DNA of 64,000 nucleotides from Congeria kusceri (Eukaryota > Mollusca > Bivalvia > Myida > Dreissenidae). The notes under the pieces are model-generated. The model saw only the letters and a list, made by a program, of their open reading frames with translations, made no database searches and was not told where the DNA came from. The position numbers and the translations under genes were made by a program. Location: assembly GCA_027627225.1 (NCBI GenBank), contig CM051040.1:26323634-26387633 (forward strand), written 5' to 3'. Position 1 is the first letter of the stretch, and each line of letters opens with the position of its first letter. Positions 62,401 through 62,865 of the stretch are shown piece after piece.

Positions 62401-62865
62401 TATATAATGTTAATTCTAAAAAAATGCATTACACGTGATTTGTCTGCGGTTAGAAATACAGAATGTATTTTCGATTTCGAAAAAAGCATATTGTGTCTAT
62501 AAGTAGTAAGCAAAAAATTAAAATTTCAAATATTTTGGTGTCACCATACATCAAAATGCCCAGGAGAAGTGTCCGTTATGTGAAATGTATATTTTAACAG
62601 CAGTGAACCACCAGGGGATTCACGACTATTTAGTGGTATATAACCTGAACGTCTGCGTCACATGGGCGATGCCCCGGGCGGTGTTGGTGGCGATGCCCGT
62701 GGGGTGACCCACGCTCCTGACCTTGGCGTTGAGGACGACCTTGGGCTGGTAGGGGAACAGCGCCTCGTGCTTGTGGATGTCCGAGCTGAACACGGTGAAG
62801 CCCACGTTGACTGTGGTTGGGCTGATGTCTAGGGTGTTAATAATACGGGCCACGAAATCCTTCTC
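13077..62865 (-). CDS. Pif/BMSP-like shell matrix precursor, 40 exons traced, 5' end outside window
   Basis: This entry describes the whole gene; exons follow. All 40 exons have GT-AG borders and compatible phases, summing to 7797 nt. Numbering from the first visible residue: vWA1 (partial) 1-161, linker, vWA2 about 187-370, Pro linker, vWA3 about 396-579, Thr/Pro linker, degenerate vWA4 about 611-796, RKR linker, chitin-binding domains 815-999, LamG N-half about 1000-1065, long modular insert to about 2450, convertase site 2450-2462, LamG C-half 2463-2595. In Pif and BMSP, vWA and chitin-binding domains organise the chitin framework, and precursor cleavage yields partner proteins in nacre. 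Secretion is assumed, since the signal peptide is outside the window. Four vWA domains recall BMSP more than Pif. Product naming is family-level only. Confidence 0.85.
13745..13824 (-). CDS. Shell matrix precursor exon 39 (LamG C-half)
   Basis: Encodes NVERRQAGLLVGSCEG and FQSFSGEMDD, the penultimate LamG strands with a conserved Cys and the FSGEMDD turn. The donor is GTAAGT. The phase joins both neighbours exactly. The 601-bp intron below it is plain. Confidence 0.85.
14338..14440 (-). CDS. Shell matrix precursor exon 38 (LamG core)
   Basis: Encodes VEGWNDVTLIYDGKSLTGIV, the hallmark W...V.(L/M)IYDG core of LamG-like jelly-roll folds. The TTTTCAG acceptor and GTGCGT donor leave one base, which makes Gly with exon 39. 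Confidence 0.9.
14841..15021 (-). CDS. Shell matrix precursor exon 37 (second basic site and LamG C-half start)
   Basis: The first base completes the Arg codon of exon 36, giving a continuous basic stretch that ends SLRSKR before QVGS. After it come ALVTNCQGRNGQGPSIMVV and NNEVKFALKT, which are central LamG strands. The exon thus carries both a processing site and the first residues of the fragment released by it. Confidence 0.85.
15318..15636 (-). CDS. Shell matrix precursor exon 36 (Gly/Ser-rich, ends KRRRKR)
   Basis: 106 residues, mostly Gly and Ser (GGGSMAAGGGTGSMSFGGGS), then LLPLLATEHLWEGISG and the basic run KRRRKR. The sequence is silk- or glue-like and probably disordered. The basic end is a strong furin/PC-type cleavage motif. 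The GC-rich repeat sequence is open on other frames too, but only this frame splices in phase. Confidence 0.85.
15807..16071 (-). CDS. Shell matrix precursor exon 35
   Basis: Encodes VLTDVSGMSGGDFTQMGKVV, then GGGIRRVIDTNMKRLPAGDV and ...LASLGIDSKDAANIIRQSVR. A mixed sequence with short helical parts between Gly-rich joints; I match it to no known domain. VRVES also occurs in exon 31, hinting at internal repeats. Confidence 0.8.
16381..16571 (-). CDS. Shell matrix precursor exon 34
   Basis: Encodes GRDGKPIRVSSGGSTIRLSE, then FRQEANPALFEAVGGASASG and SSSSWQQSSGGEGRAAGM. It has a short helix (EFRQEANPALFEAV) between Gly/Ser stretches, the same layout as the modules in exons 26-30. No known domain. 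Confidence 0.8.
16925..17066 (-). CDS. Shell matrix precursor exon 33
   Basis: Encodes SGGGAFADMSVPRGADAPGI and SKSDEGRLLGIHVPESNAGF, ending SGASIVG across the junction. The donor is GTATGA and the acceptor TTTTCAG. No recognised domain; Gly-rich with short hydrophobic segments. Confidence 0.8.
17067..18475. other. Intron between exons 33 and 32
   Basis: About 1.4 kb. It holds a TTCTTCACAC-type MITE copy (17515-17805) and, near 17945-18025, an inverted fragment related to the repeat at the right window edge (GCTTTGTGGATACGGCCCC). Nothing else is seen. Confidence 0.7.
17515..17805. repeat. MITE copy, 'TTTTTCACAC' family
   Basis: Begins ATCATATTTTTCACACACCT and ends with its inverted form (GTGAAAAATAT). 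It shares the interior, including GGCCTAAAACGGGGTATGCG, with the copy at 33302-33601. It is non-coding. Confidence 0.8.
18476..19371 (-). CDS. Shell matrix precursor exon 32 (29-residue repeats)
   Basis: The largest exon, 299 residues. It starts with FQGGSDIGSGGGG and then carries about six tandem 29-residue (87-bp) units with the core NTVSTSQTVNNVEAAVQTGS. The two outer units are diverged (NARPTKTARTFNSVNKVQTT; PTNTVSTSQGVNKVKTAVQT). The repeats are rich in Thr, Ser, Val and Asn and alternate polar and hydrophobic residues, suggesting beta structure with many O-glycosylation or phosphorylation sites. The end is RTTDWRDRPVSNTGNVVTIK. The antisense strand is also open (18423-19364) because of the repeat codon pattern; I regard that as a shadow. 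Confidence 0.85.
18615..19140. repeat. 87-bp coding tandem repeat within exon 32
   Basis: About six units of 87 bp, recognisable by recurring TCACTTCCGGTTTGCAC at 87-bp steps. The middle four are nearly identical and the edges diverged, which points to recent expansion or homogenisation in the centre. The length is a multiple of three, so the frame is kept. Confidence 0.9.
19975..20036 (-). pseudogene. tRNA-Val(CAC)-like relic
   Basis: The minus strand reads TGGTCTAGTGGTAACGCA (D-arm), an anticodon loop TTCACAA and GGTTCGAACC (T-arm). The acceptor 5' strand does not pair with CTACACC and the T-loop is off by one. It looks like a tRNA-derived relic or SINE head rather than a working gene. It lies in the intron just upstream (in plus coordinates left) of exon 31. 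Confidence 0.45.
20054..20179 (-). CDS. Shell matrix precursor exon 31
   Basis: Encodes NTGGNNFEGGSKRSVQVRVE and SERPVSTNQIAGGRVVGGSF. A phase-1 symmetric exon (2 bases in, 1 base out) with a GTGAGT donor. Gly-rich flanks surround a basic, alternating strand-like segment. Confidence 0.8.
20180..22090. other. Intron between exons 31 and 30
   Basis: About 1.9 kb. It contains a tRNA-derived SINE with target duplications (20771-21077), a local duplication of its flank (21077-21123) and a fragment GAGCTATGCTTGGAACCAGT that also recurs near 35393 and 43667. The rest, 21160-22080, shows nothing recognised. Confidence 0.7.
20771..21077 (-). mobile_element. tRNA-derived SINE, full length
   Basis: The minus strand starts with a degenerate tRNA-Asp(GTC)-like head (GGCTAGCTCAGTTGGTAGAG, loop CTGTCAA). 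A body shared with the copies at 58747 and 59221 follows (CAGTTACTGGC, GTCAGTTAACC inverted), ending in a CAAACAAAC tail. Its flanks, TGGCAGGGATTT (20759-20770) and TGGCAGTGATTT (21079-21090), are a 12-bp target-site duplication with one mismatch. It resembles bivalve MetaSINE-type elements as I remember them. Confidence 0.85.
22091..22204 (-). CDS. Shell matrix precursor exon 30 (helix module)
   Basis: Phase-1 symmetric. It encodes TGTGGATGGAAG, then the amphipathic helix FDVKRFNVVLQQLYDLIHAQ, then RRQNTG. A Gly-rich lead plus one helix is the repeated module of this region. Confidence 0.8.
22483..22605 (-). CDS. Shell matrix precursor exon 29 (helix module)
   Basis: Phase-1 symmetric. It encodes GSMATNQRNQSGNIESILQR, LAATYGIAPG and TLDTSGIHVTG. 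The helix IESILQRLAATY sits in the position held by similar helices in exons 26-30. Donor GTATGT. Confidence 0.8.
22807..22916. repeat. 55-bp tandem duplication
   Basis: Two almost identical 55-bp copies beginning GAGTCGACATATAAACCATA. Intronic and non-coding. Confidence 0.9.
22990..23224. mobile_element. GTCGTGGG foldback element, copy 1
   Basis: Ends GGCGTGTCGTGGGAAAACCG and, inverted, GGTTTTCCCACGACA. Each arm also carries an inner palindrome around GTCGTCC...GGACGAC. The centre has TTTATGTTTAGAAGAGACTT. No coding capacity. Intron between exons 29 and 28. Confidence 0.9.
23269..23406 (-). CDS. Shell matrix precursor exon 28 (helix module)
   Basis: Phase-1 symmetric. It encodes SNVESTGLDAAMFKSILEEM, then ARDNAGGSGYFNMSGEFMST. 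The FNMSGEF box is shared with exon 27 (FNMAGEF), showing that the two are duplicates. The donor GTTAGC is weak but is the only one that keeps phase. Confidence 0.78.
23568..23790. repeat. 'TTTTTCACAC' MITE fragments
   Basis: Several pieces such as TATTTTTCACACGAGTGAAAAA and CTCATTCTTCACATTTTC related to the fuller copies at 17515 and 33302. Degenerate and rearranged. Confidence 0.6.
23820..24000. repeat. GGTAC/GGTAT pentanucleotide repeat
   Basis: Imperfect run of GGTAC, GGTAT and GGCAT pentamers. Any open frames in it arise from the repeat itself. Confidence 0.9.
24303..24450. repeat. (GAT)n/(GCT)n trinucleotide repeat
   Basis: Imperfect GAT repeat interrupted by GCT units. It produces artefactual Asp/Ala or Ser-rich open frames on both strands. 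Confidence 0.9.
24495..24645. repeat. MITE fragment, 'TTTTTCACAC' family (inverted orientation)
   Basis: Contains ACCCCGTTTTTGGCCAATC, the reverse of the core in the 33302 copy, and ends GTGAAAAATATGATCCTAC. About half length. Confidence 0.7.
24650..24945. repeat. 46-47-bp tandem repeat, about 6 copies
   Basis: Units of the form CTATATTCTCTAATTAATGG followed by AATCATTATACGCATATATGAC. Short relatives also occur at 23495-23560. AT-rich and non-coding. Confidence 0.85.
25111..25260 (-). CDS. Shell matrix precursor exon 27 (helix module)
   Basis: Phase-1 symmetric. It encodes MTGSGLDFQEFQRMVQEMAA, then RMQGGAPAGAGQTSFNMAGE and FSPSGTAFTG. An amphipathic helix is followed by the FNMAGEF box. 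Sister of exon 28. Confidence 0.85.
25396..25938 (-). CDS. Shell matrix precursor exon 26 (WSFQTGGG silk-like repeat)
   Basis: 181 residues. A helix (NQSMFEAMLNELRRRVEAAR) leads into about 15 short variants of Q-(T/V/S)-GG spaced by W-(S/E)-F-(Q/E)-TGG, for example GGWSFQKGGG and GGWEFQTGGG. Trp and Phe recur within Gly, Gln, Ser and Thr, as in fibrous or adhesive matrix proteins. Three other frames are partly open because of the repeat. This frame is chosen because both splice junctions are in phase. Confidence 0.88.
26016..26078 (-). CDS. Shell matrix precursor exon 25 (microexon, helix)
   Basis: A 63-bp phase-1 symmetric exon between a TTTTTACAG acceptor and a GTAATT donor. It encodes TDVQTIKNKMDSLVASSTAQ. 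The intron to exon 26 is only 77 bp. It lacks the Gly-rich lead of its neighbours. Confidence 0.75.
26375..27275. repeat. About 168-bp tandem repeat, 5 copies, with hairpin end
   Basis: Five diverged copies of a unit containing TTGTGACCTTGACCTTGGAC and CATGCTGGACAAAGATATGC, starting near 26375, 26545, 26720, 26880 and 27050. The right end has CGCCCGCCCGCCCGCC and a hairpin CCCGTTT-TTC-AAACGGG. Tandem cores with a terminal hairpin recall the non-autonomous 'pearl'/Helitron-like elements of bivalves. That assignment is from memory and unproven. Confidence 0.75.
27422..27575 (-). CDS. Shell matrix precursor exon 24 (WQW module)
   Basis: Encodes NTTSGTWQWTTRGTSGDATR, then AANQQALEALMKQLNVGGGL, then GASASWQWNTT. 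Two WQW motifs flank an amphipathic helix. Starts in phase 0, ends in phase 1. Confidence 0.82.
27855..28024 (-). CDS. Shell matrix precursor exon 23 (WQW module)
   Basis: Encodes TAGVEFWQWNATGSRQPIQR, SAFMNSTGSAAGTGNTSGGL and AGMSWQDILKMLNDAQ. WQWNATG contains an N-glycosylation sequon, and the helix SWQDILKMLNDAQ closes the module. Donor GTAGAG. Confidence 0.82.
28580..29002. repeat. Tandem repeats carrying copies of the exon 22 splice-donor region
   Basis: Degenerate units of about 80-112 bp, each with a (G)TTACCTGCT(C/T)GCTGCG-like segment (near 28592, 28696, 28808, 28889) that resembles the real exon border TTACCTGCTGTCTGTG at 28999. Each also has AAACGTTTAAAC and GGTAAAACAA parts. On the minus strand they repeat an AGCAG/GTAA donor context. 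Confidence 0.65.
29003..29116 (-). CDS. Shell matrix precursor exon 22
   Basis: Phase-1 symmetric. It encodes QWERYAAIDIGGGHHGQFQW, then MTESEARAAGEQTSQTA. Trp/Gln motifs as in neighbours. Next to it, on its donor side, lies a repeat array resembling the donor. Confidence 0.8.
29507..29681 (-). CDS. Shell matrix precursor exon 21 (Trp-rich)
   Basis: Encodes LTGTGEWVWDGETSLWIRTS, PSGTAPTRPTGSWQDVGENL and LNIDGTETASEWRFNKQT. Four Trp-bearing strand-like segments (EWVWDG, SLWIRT, SWQDVG, EWRFN) look like a repeated beta motif that begins the insert in the LamG domain. Donor GTGAGT. Confidence 0.85.
30186..30871 (-). CDS. Shell matrix precursor exon 20 (LamG N-half and start of insert)
   Basis: 228 residues. 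The first 65 are the N-terminal half of a Pif-type LamG-like domain: QCQPVASFPFDLDLMDKSQN, AYFNHNGTSNMNLWRF, and the strand LVIKFKFRFDYSN. The remaining strands are missing here and are found in exons 37-40. Instead the chain continues with helical, Arg/Leu-rich sequence (RLWDRLRQVRSIEDWQRLLK; VVRILSSPEAYAQFQILLNK; ILTLLRSMRNAIDWGWITRR). The upstream acceptor at 30871 is chosen over one 11 bp further on because only it fits phase and keeps the conserved Cys. Confidence 0.88.
31228..31468. mobile_element. GTCGTGGG foldback element, copy 2
   Basis: Complete copy from GAGGCGTGTCGTGGGAAAAT to the inverted end TTTTCACACGACACAC. Centre in the same orientation as copy 1. Intron between exons 20 and 19. 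Confidence 0.9.
31575..31736 (-). CDS. Shell matrix precursor exon 19 (degenerate chitin-binding domain 3)
   Basis: Encodes TCDRKPHWDSRYYIEIVYGR, then GEIVRPCPAGTIFYENKCLC and DFGMSGLQPTTPH. The RPCPAGTIFYENKC end is peritrophin-A (CBM14)-like, but the second and third cysteines of the six-Cys pattern are missing. It is a diverged chitin-binding module or one that lost disulphides. Confidence 0.82.
31737..32577. other. Intron between exons 19 and 18
   Basis: Contains a copy of the repeat that hosts the large inverted element near 47 kb (32117-32366). Otherwise AT-rich and plain. Confidence 0.7.
32117..32366. repeat. 'GTTGTTTAT' interspersed repeat, copy A
   Basis: Shares TTTCTATAGACAAAG, ATAGTTCCGAAACTG, TTCGCATTATCGTTGTTTAT and CTCCAAATCGTTGTTTATTA with copies at 46948 and 56127. 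Non-coding; the ends appear inverted-repeat-like. Confidence 0.75.
32578..32775 (-). CDS. Shell matrix precursor exon 18 (chitin-binding domain 2)
   Basis: Encodes a peritrophin-A/CBM14 domain: PCQTVDSMFTYGMPEYGCRG, YWKCIDGFSVGHCCPAGSAY, VDGMGCLETSACNEECPP. The Cys spacing (about 15, 5, 10, 12) and the aromatics before Cys3 fit the family, which binds chitin. The donor GTACGC keeps phase 1. Confidence 0.9.
33302..33601. repeat. MITE copy, 'TTTTTCACAC' family, with long terminal inverted repeats
   Basis: The left end GATCATATTTTTCACAAATT and the right end, read inverted (GACCATATTTTTCACAAATC), match over about 35-40 bp. Same interior as the 17515 copy. No open frame. Confidence 0.85.
33932..34126 (-). 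CDS. Shell matrix precursor exon 17 (chitin-binding domain 1)
   Basis: Encodes CLIDNGVGFNPVSGDCTRYV, QCWRDGPHIRALVRSC and PFGQFWDADAITCRPS, ending VRC. Six cysteines, GDCTRYVQC and PFGQFWD are textbook CBM14 features. Two acceptors 15 bp apart (34126, 34111) both keep phase; the longer adds DLCAG. Confidence 0.92.
34346..34588. mobile_element. GTCGTGGG foldback element, copy 3
   Basis: Nearly complete; left end slightly decayed (TAGTCGTGGCAAAACCGGGC), right end AAGCCCGGTTTTCCCACGAC. Arms contain GTCGTCCCGG and CCGGGACGAC palindromes. Confidence 0.9.
36622..37620. mobile_element. MITE-like element with self-similar CpG-rich interior
   Basis: The left end GCCTCAGTCACAACCGGGTT is the inverted partner of the right end (GGGTTGTGACCGAGGC). 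Both flanks of the interior are packed with short degenerate motifs such as CGTGCGAT, ACCGCAAGG, CGCACGGTGACCGCAAGG and their reverse complements. CpG is far more frequent than around it. No long open frame and no clear target duplication. Confidence 0.65.
37787..38216 (+). mobile_element. tRNA-cored repeat with inverted ends, copy 1
   Basis: Starts AAAGGAAAATGTTCACAGAT and ends GTGAACAAGTCCC, an imperfect inverted pair. A tRNA-like block (38018-38091: ATGGATAAGCGGTAAGCG, GGTTCGAGTCCCGGC) lies inside. Same layout as 39739-40168. Probably a tRNA-derived SINE relative. Confidence 0.65.
38419..38472 (-). CDS. Shell matrix precursor exon 16 (LRKR linker)
   Basis: A 54-bp phase-1 symmetric exon encoding LRKRTTTAPVITTTQAP. 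It links the last vWA domain to the first chitin-binding domain. With the previous exon the junction reads CDLLRKR before TTT, a possible convertase site followed by a Thr/Pro segment suited to O-glycosylation. Confidence 0.8.
38496..38691. mobile_element. GTCGTGGG foldback element, copy 4 (truncated)
   Basis: Left end intact (TTGGCGTGTCGTGGGCAAAT); the right arm breaks off after GTGCGGACTGCACATGCTGA. It lies about 25 bp from exon 16. Confidence 0.85.
38929..39103 (-). CDS. Shell matrix precursor exon 15 (vWA4, C-terminal part)
   Basis: Encodes EAANMKSQGVDIVTMGIGPR, LNTAELRALASNPTLTFTSR and SFSLLPQLQRTVCD. GVDIVTMGIG is the last core strand of the vWA fold and TVCD its closing Cys. Donor GTATGT. 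Confidence 0.88.
39543..39717 (-). CDS. Shell matrix precursor exon 14 (vWA4, middle)
   Basis: Encodes NYLQDVIRGLLHPDGDMDTV, TGLRKIQTAFASQGRPGSQK and LVIYLTNGASVSPTEAAR. LTNGAS replaces the TDG(K/R/S)S of the metal site and GDMDTVTG replaces GTDTATG. Confidence 0.88.
39739..40168 (+). mobile_element. tRNA-cored repeat with inverted ends, copy 2
   Basis: Starts AAAGGAAACTGTTCACAGAT and ends TGTAAACAAGTCCCTTTAA. Contains a tRNA-like block at 39955-40026 (GGCATAGTGGTTAAAACAGT, loop around TTTTGAT). Homologous to 37787-38216. It begins 22 bp from the exon 14 acceptor. Confidence 0.65.
40529..40733 (-). CDS. Shell matrix precursor exon 13 (vWA4, N-terminal part, metal site lost)
   Basis: Encodes DESRTEADILFLVGGTKTMS, HYDWMMSTHLAANFLDGLAI and GREYTHVGLVVSDSGRSDTI. 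The vWA start strand ADILFLV is clear, but the DxSxS motif is GxTxT. Unlike vWA3, no intron splits this part. Confidence 0.88.
41545..42085. mobile_element. MITE-like element with self-similar 'ATTCGTGA' interior
   Basis: Ends CCCCCATTCCACACACGCCA and, inverted, ACCCCAATTCCACAGAC. The interior is almost entirely degenerate copies of ATTCGTGA/TCACGAAT and GAATCAGTTAAGAA in both orientations. No coding capacity. It parallels the 36622 element in design but not in sequence. Confidence 0.7.
43091..43338. mobile_element. GTCGTGGG foldback element, copy 5
   Basis: Complete copy with the centre in the opposite orientation (GTCTCTTCTAAACATAAATC). Ends GAGGCACGTCGTGGGGAAAT and TTTTCCTACGACACACCTC. 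Confidence 0.9.
43859..44014. mobile_element. GTCGTGGG foldback element, copy 6 (truncated)
   Basis: Left end GAGGTGTGTCGTGGGAAAAC, an internal deletion after GGCTTTAAG, and the right arm lost after CTGGATTAGCCTGC. It lies 60 bp from exon 12. Confidence 0.85.
44075..44170 (-). CDS. Shell matrix precursor exon 12 (Thr/Pro linker)
   Basis: Phase-1 symmetric exon encoding VQASTLAPTTTQMPTTTPTP and MTTPSSYPLYP. A mucin-like spacer between vWA3 and vWA4; probably O-glycosylated. The last base joins exon 13 to make Cys. Confidence 0.85.
44422..44571 (-). CDS. Shell matrix precursor exon 11 (vWA3, C-terminal part)
   Basis: Encodes VTMIAVGVGSDVYEDEMQNI, ATSGSQFFKVTDFASLQSII and KELRDRICQ. It matches the end of vWA1 and vWA2 residue for residue in layout, with the closing Cys. 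Phase 1 on both sides. Confidence 0.92.
45159..45665 (-). mobile_element. tRNA-cored repeat with 20-bp inverted ends
   Basis: The left end AGGGTCTATTTCAACGAAAA and the right end TTTTCGTTGAAATAGTCCCT are inverted copies with one mismatch. Between them the minus strand carries a tRNA-like block (45336-45416: AGCGCAGTTGGTTAAACCGC and GAGTTCGATACCCGATTGGG). Confidence 0.65.
46383..46633. mobile_element. GTCGTGGG foldback element, copy 7
   Basis: Complete; begins GAGGCGTGTCGTGGGAAACC and ends CGGTTTTCCTACGACACGCC. Centre in reverse orientation relative to copy 1. Confidence 0.9.
46948..47229. repeat. 'GTTGTTTAT' interspersed repeat, copy B (left part)
   Basis: Left part of a repeat interrupted at GGCCGATAA by the element at 47230-50046. 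The remainder (GATAAACACGATTAATCG) resumes at 50047. Copies A and C show the uninterrupted form. Confidence 0.8.
47230..50046. mobile_element. 2.8-kb inverted-repeat transposon with GATAA target duplication
   Basis: The left arm 47230-48122 and right arm 49150-50046 are reverse complements over about 0.9 kb (for example CACACCGTAGTACCGGCTCC against GGAGCCGGTACTACGGTGTG; GTAAGCAGTGAAGTTGCCAA against its inverse at 49170). The roughly 1.03-kb loop has no open frame. Flanks are GATAA at 47225-47229 and 50047-50051. It is non-autonomous, of the foldback or long-TIR MITE type; the family is unknown to me. Confidence 0.85.
50156..50290 (-). CDS. Shell matrix precursor exon 10 (vWA3, metal-site loop 3)
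   Basis: Encodes IERARQILEKQGRREAPSVI, IVVTDGKSVNPDQTMIQAHM and AKAD. VVTDGKS is the third metal-ion-dependent adhesion-site loop, intact here. The donor G/GTGGGG keeps phase 1 with exon 11. Confidence 0.92.
50420..50770. repeat. (GAT)n/(ATT)n/(GGT)n trinucleotide tract
   Basis: Some 350 bp of imperfect GAT/ATT/GGT triplets, producing spurious Asp-, Ile- and Met-rich frames on both strands. It sits in the intron 40 bp from exon 9. Confidence 0.95.
50811..50961 (-). CDS. Shell matrix precursor exon 9 (vWA3, middle)
   Basis: Encodes IGRQYIHVSVVVYSTTIGDV, IPLVPFQPQAVLSERVASLD and QPRFGTDTALG. GTDT supplies the second metal-site loop. Phase 0 in, phase 1 out. Confidence 0.92.
51130..51296. mobile_element. 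GTCGTGGG foldback element, copy 8 (half)
   Basis: The left arm and centre are kept (TTAGGCATGTCGTGGTGAAA to CACTGTAGGCGGAAAGTAC). It ends exactly where the next MITE begins. Confidence 0.85.
51297..51699. mobile_element. TTA-flanked MITE, copy B (left end truncated)
   Basis: Shares ATTTGATTCTATGTTTAG, a body with TTTCTTTCACAACTTATTCATG and the right end GGACGCTAAATATAGAATCA...ATGGCC with 58044-58436. The left GGCCAT tip is replaced by the foldback copy. Confidence 0.8.
51828..51946 (-). CDS. Shell matrix precursor exon 8 (vWA3 start, DGSDS metal site)
   Basis: Encodes LICTVPGDVVFVLDGSDSIH and PNDWIRQRNFVANLINNLE. VFVLDGSDS is a complete DxSxS motif and the Cys upstream is the domain's opening Cys. 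Phase 1 in, phase 0 out. Confidence 0.93.
52031..52290. mobile_element. GTCGTGGG foldback element, copy 9
   Basis: Complete; GAGGCGTGTTGTGAGAAAAC to GGTTTTTACACGACACGCC, reverse-oriented centre. Confidence 0.9.
52651..52722 (-). CDS. Shell matrix precursor exon 7 (Pro-rich linker)
   Basis: Phase-1 symmetric exon encoding ITTPAPPTMLPITPPPYIAP then PPAG. A stiff proline-rich spacer between vWA2 and vWA3. Acceptor TTTTTCAG, donor GTATGC. Confidence 0.85.
52723..54604. other. Intron between exons 7 and 6
   Basis: About 1.9 kb. Its exon 6 side carries the 59-bp array (54240-54596). The rest, 52723-54240, is AT-rich with no repeat or gene I recognise. Confidence 0.7.
54240..54596. repeat. 59-bp tandem array made of the exon 6 end and its splice donor
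   Basis: Six copies spaced 58-59 bp, each with TACTTACACGTTCAGATGAG and CCCGCATGGCGTTCACGATA, then ACTAAGAGTACCACGTGA. The first 40 bp equal the last coding bases of exon 6 plus its GTAAGT donor, so most copies repeat a working-looking 5' splice site within the intron. Confidence 0.93.
54605..54776 (-). CDS. Shell matrix precursor exon 6 (vWA2, C-terminal part)
   Basis: Encodes AGVAKAEGITMIAIGVGTDI, FSEELKQIASGPKYVSEVAD and FRSLESIVNAMRDLICT. Donor GTAAGT. Typical last third of a vWA domain with its closing Cys. Confidence 0.93.
55053..55250. repeat. 66-bp tandem repeat, 3 copies
   Basis: Units beginning AGCGATTCCAACCAGAAATC at 55057, 55123 and 55189. The 66-bp length keeps a plus-strand frame open, but there are no splice or homology signs of coding. 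Confidence 0.92.
56127..56450. repeat. 'GTTGTTTAT' interspersed repeat, copy C (uninterrupted)
   Basis: From TTTTTCTATAGACGAAGAAC to GGCCGATAAACAACGATAAA and TCGAAAATTATT. It shows the empty site corresponding to the insertion at 47230. Contains ATTCCTACGCATCAGAACTC and its inverse. Confidence 0.8.
56794..56866 (-). tRNA. tRNA-Arg (anticodon CCT)
   Basis: On the minus strand the parts are acceptor GCCGCCG paired with CGGCGGT, D-arm GCCCAATGGATAAGGC, anticodon arm TCGGC-CTCCTAA-GCCGA (anticodon CCT) and T-arm GCGGG-TTCGAGT-CGCGC. 73 nt, no intron. One T-stem mismatch is the only flaw; the B box GGTTCGAGTCG is near-consensus. Unlike the other tRNA-like blocks here it has no SINE body, so it may be a working gene. 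It lies in an intron of the large gene, same strand. Confidence 0.75.
57583..57751. mobile_element. GTCGTGGG foldback element, copy 10 (half)
   Basis: Left arm and centre only (AGGTGTGTCGTGGAAAAACG to CCACTGTAGGCAGAAAGTG). Broken at the same central point as copy 8. Confidence 0.85.
57835..58022. repeat. 19-bp tandem repeat, about 9-10 copies
   Basis: Units of TTTTACATTCACATTTAAG with small insertions. Non-coding. Confidence 0.95.
58044..58436. mobile_element. 393-bp MITE with 30-bp inverted ends and TTA target duplication
   Basis: The left end GGCCATACAAATTTGATTCT continuing ATGTTTAGCGTCC is the inverse of the right end (GGACGCTAAACATAGAATCA to ATGGCC). TTA flanks both sides (58041-58043, 58437-58439). 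A 3-bp TTA duplication with GGCC tips fits the PIF/Harbinger superfamily (inference). It ends 20 bp from exon 5. Confidence 0.82.
58457..58655 (-). CDS. Shell matrix precursor exon 5 (vWA2, middle)
   Basis: Encodes LFPFKNKFILKALARNLDHP, RFGTDTATGLEAAREMIREQ and GRPNAPEMIVVITDGRSTYP, ending GKTIMQ. Both GTDT and ITDGRS metal loops are intact. Donor GTGCGT. Confidence 0.93.
58747..59027 (-). mobile_element. tRNA-derived SINE with 14-bp target duplication
   Basis: The minus-strand head GTCGGCTAGCTCAGTTGGCA with anticodon-like loop CTACAAA is followed by the same body as the 20771 copy and a CAAACAAAC tail. ATACTTTCAGTATG flanks it exactly on both sides (58733-58746 and 59028-59041), proving insertion by retrotransposition. 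Confidence 0.92.
59221..59383 (-). mobile_element. SINE fragment (body without tRNA head)
   Basis: Matches the 3' body of the SINEs at 20771 and 58747 (TTTGTTTGGATTTTTCGCTG to ACTGACAACTGCCCTACTTG), truncated before the head as expected for incomplete reverse transcription. Confidence 0.88.
59577..59632. repeat. 10-bp tandem repeat
   Basis: About five units of AAAGTTCTAA. Non-coding. Confidence 0.9.
60605..60788 (-). CDS. Shell matrix precursor exon 4 (vWA2 start, DGSDS metal site)
   Basis: Encodes IKCNNPADIIFLIDGSDSIS, DQDFVRLKTFVANLIDNFEV and SPDAIHVGLIVYSTFIGDKI. An intact DxSxS motif after ADIIFLI and the opening Cys (IKCNN). Donor GTGAGT, phase 2 out. Confidence 0.95.
60789..61537. other. 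Intron between exons 4 and 3
   Basis: Contains the CTAATTAGGA tandem repeat (61215-61455). The rest is plain. Confidence 0.7.
61215..61455. repeat. About 21-bp palindromic tandem repeat
   Basis: About ten units of the type ATCTCCTAATTAGGACTTAG. CTAATTAG is itself palindromic. Confidence 0.9.
61538..61609 (-). CDS. Shell matrix precursor exon 3 (Thr/Pro linker)
   Basis: Phase-1 symmetric exon encoding ITTTQAPVFVPPTQPPDRVP then ILG. ITTTQAP is shared with exon 16, so the linkers are duplicates. It joins vWA1 to vWA2. Confidence 0.88.
61975..62237 (-). CDS. Shell matrix precursor exon 2 (vWA1, C-terminal half)
   Basis: Encodes QQPPTRANAPKIMIVITDGS, SENPADTIRQAQAAKAEGIK and IIAVGIGNNVFVEELKEIAS, ending DIRNIICR. 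It has the TDGSS loop and the closing Cys. Here two parts that are separate exons in vWA2 and vWA3 are fused. Confidence 0.93.
62645..62865 (-). CDS. Shell matrix precursor exon 1 in window (vWA1, middle)
   Basis: Encodes EKDFVARIINTLDISPTTVN, VGFTVFSSDIHKHEALFPYQ and HPTGIATNTARGIAHVTQTF. It aligns with the part of vWA2/vWA3 after the DxSxS exon, so the first exon of this domain lies upstream beyond the window. TNT stands where vWA2 and vWA3 have TDT. The acceptor ACAACAG is embedded in a minisatellite. Confidence 0.92.
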
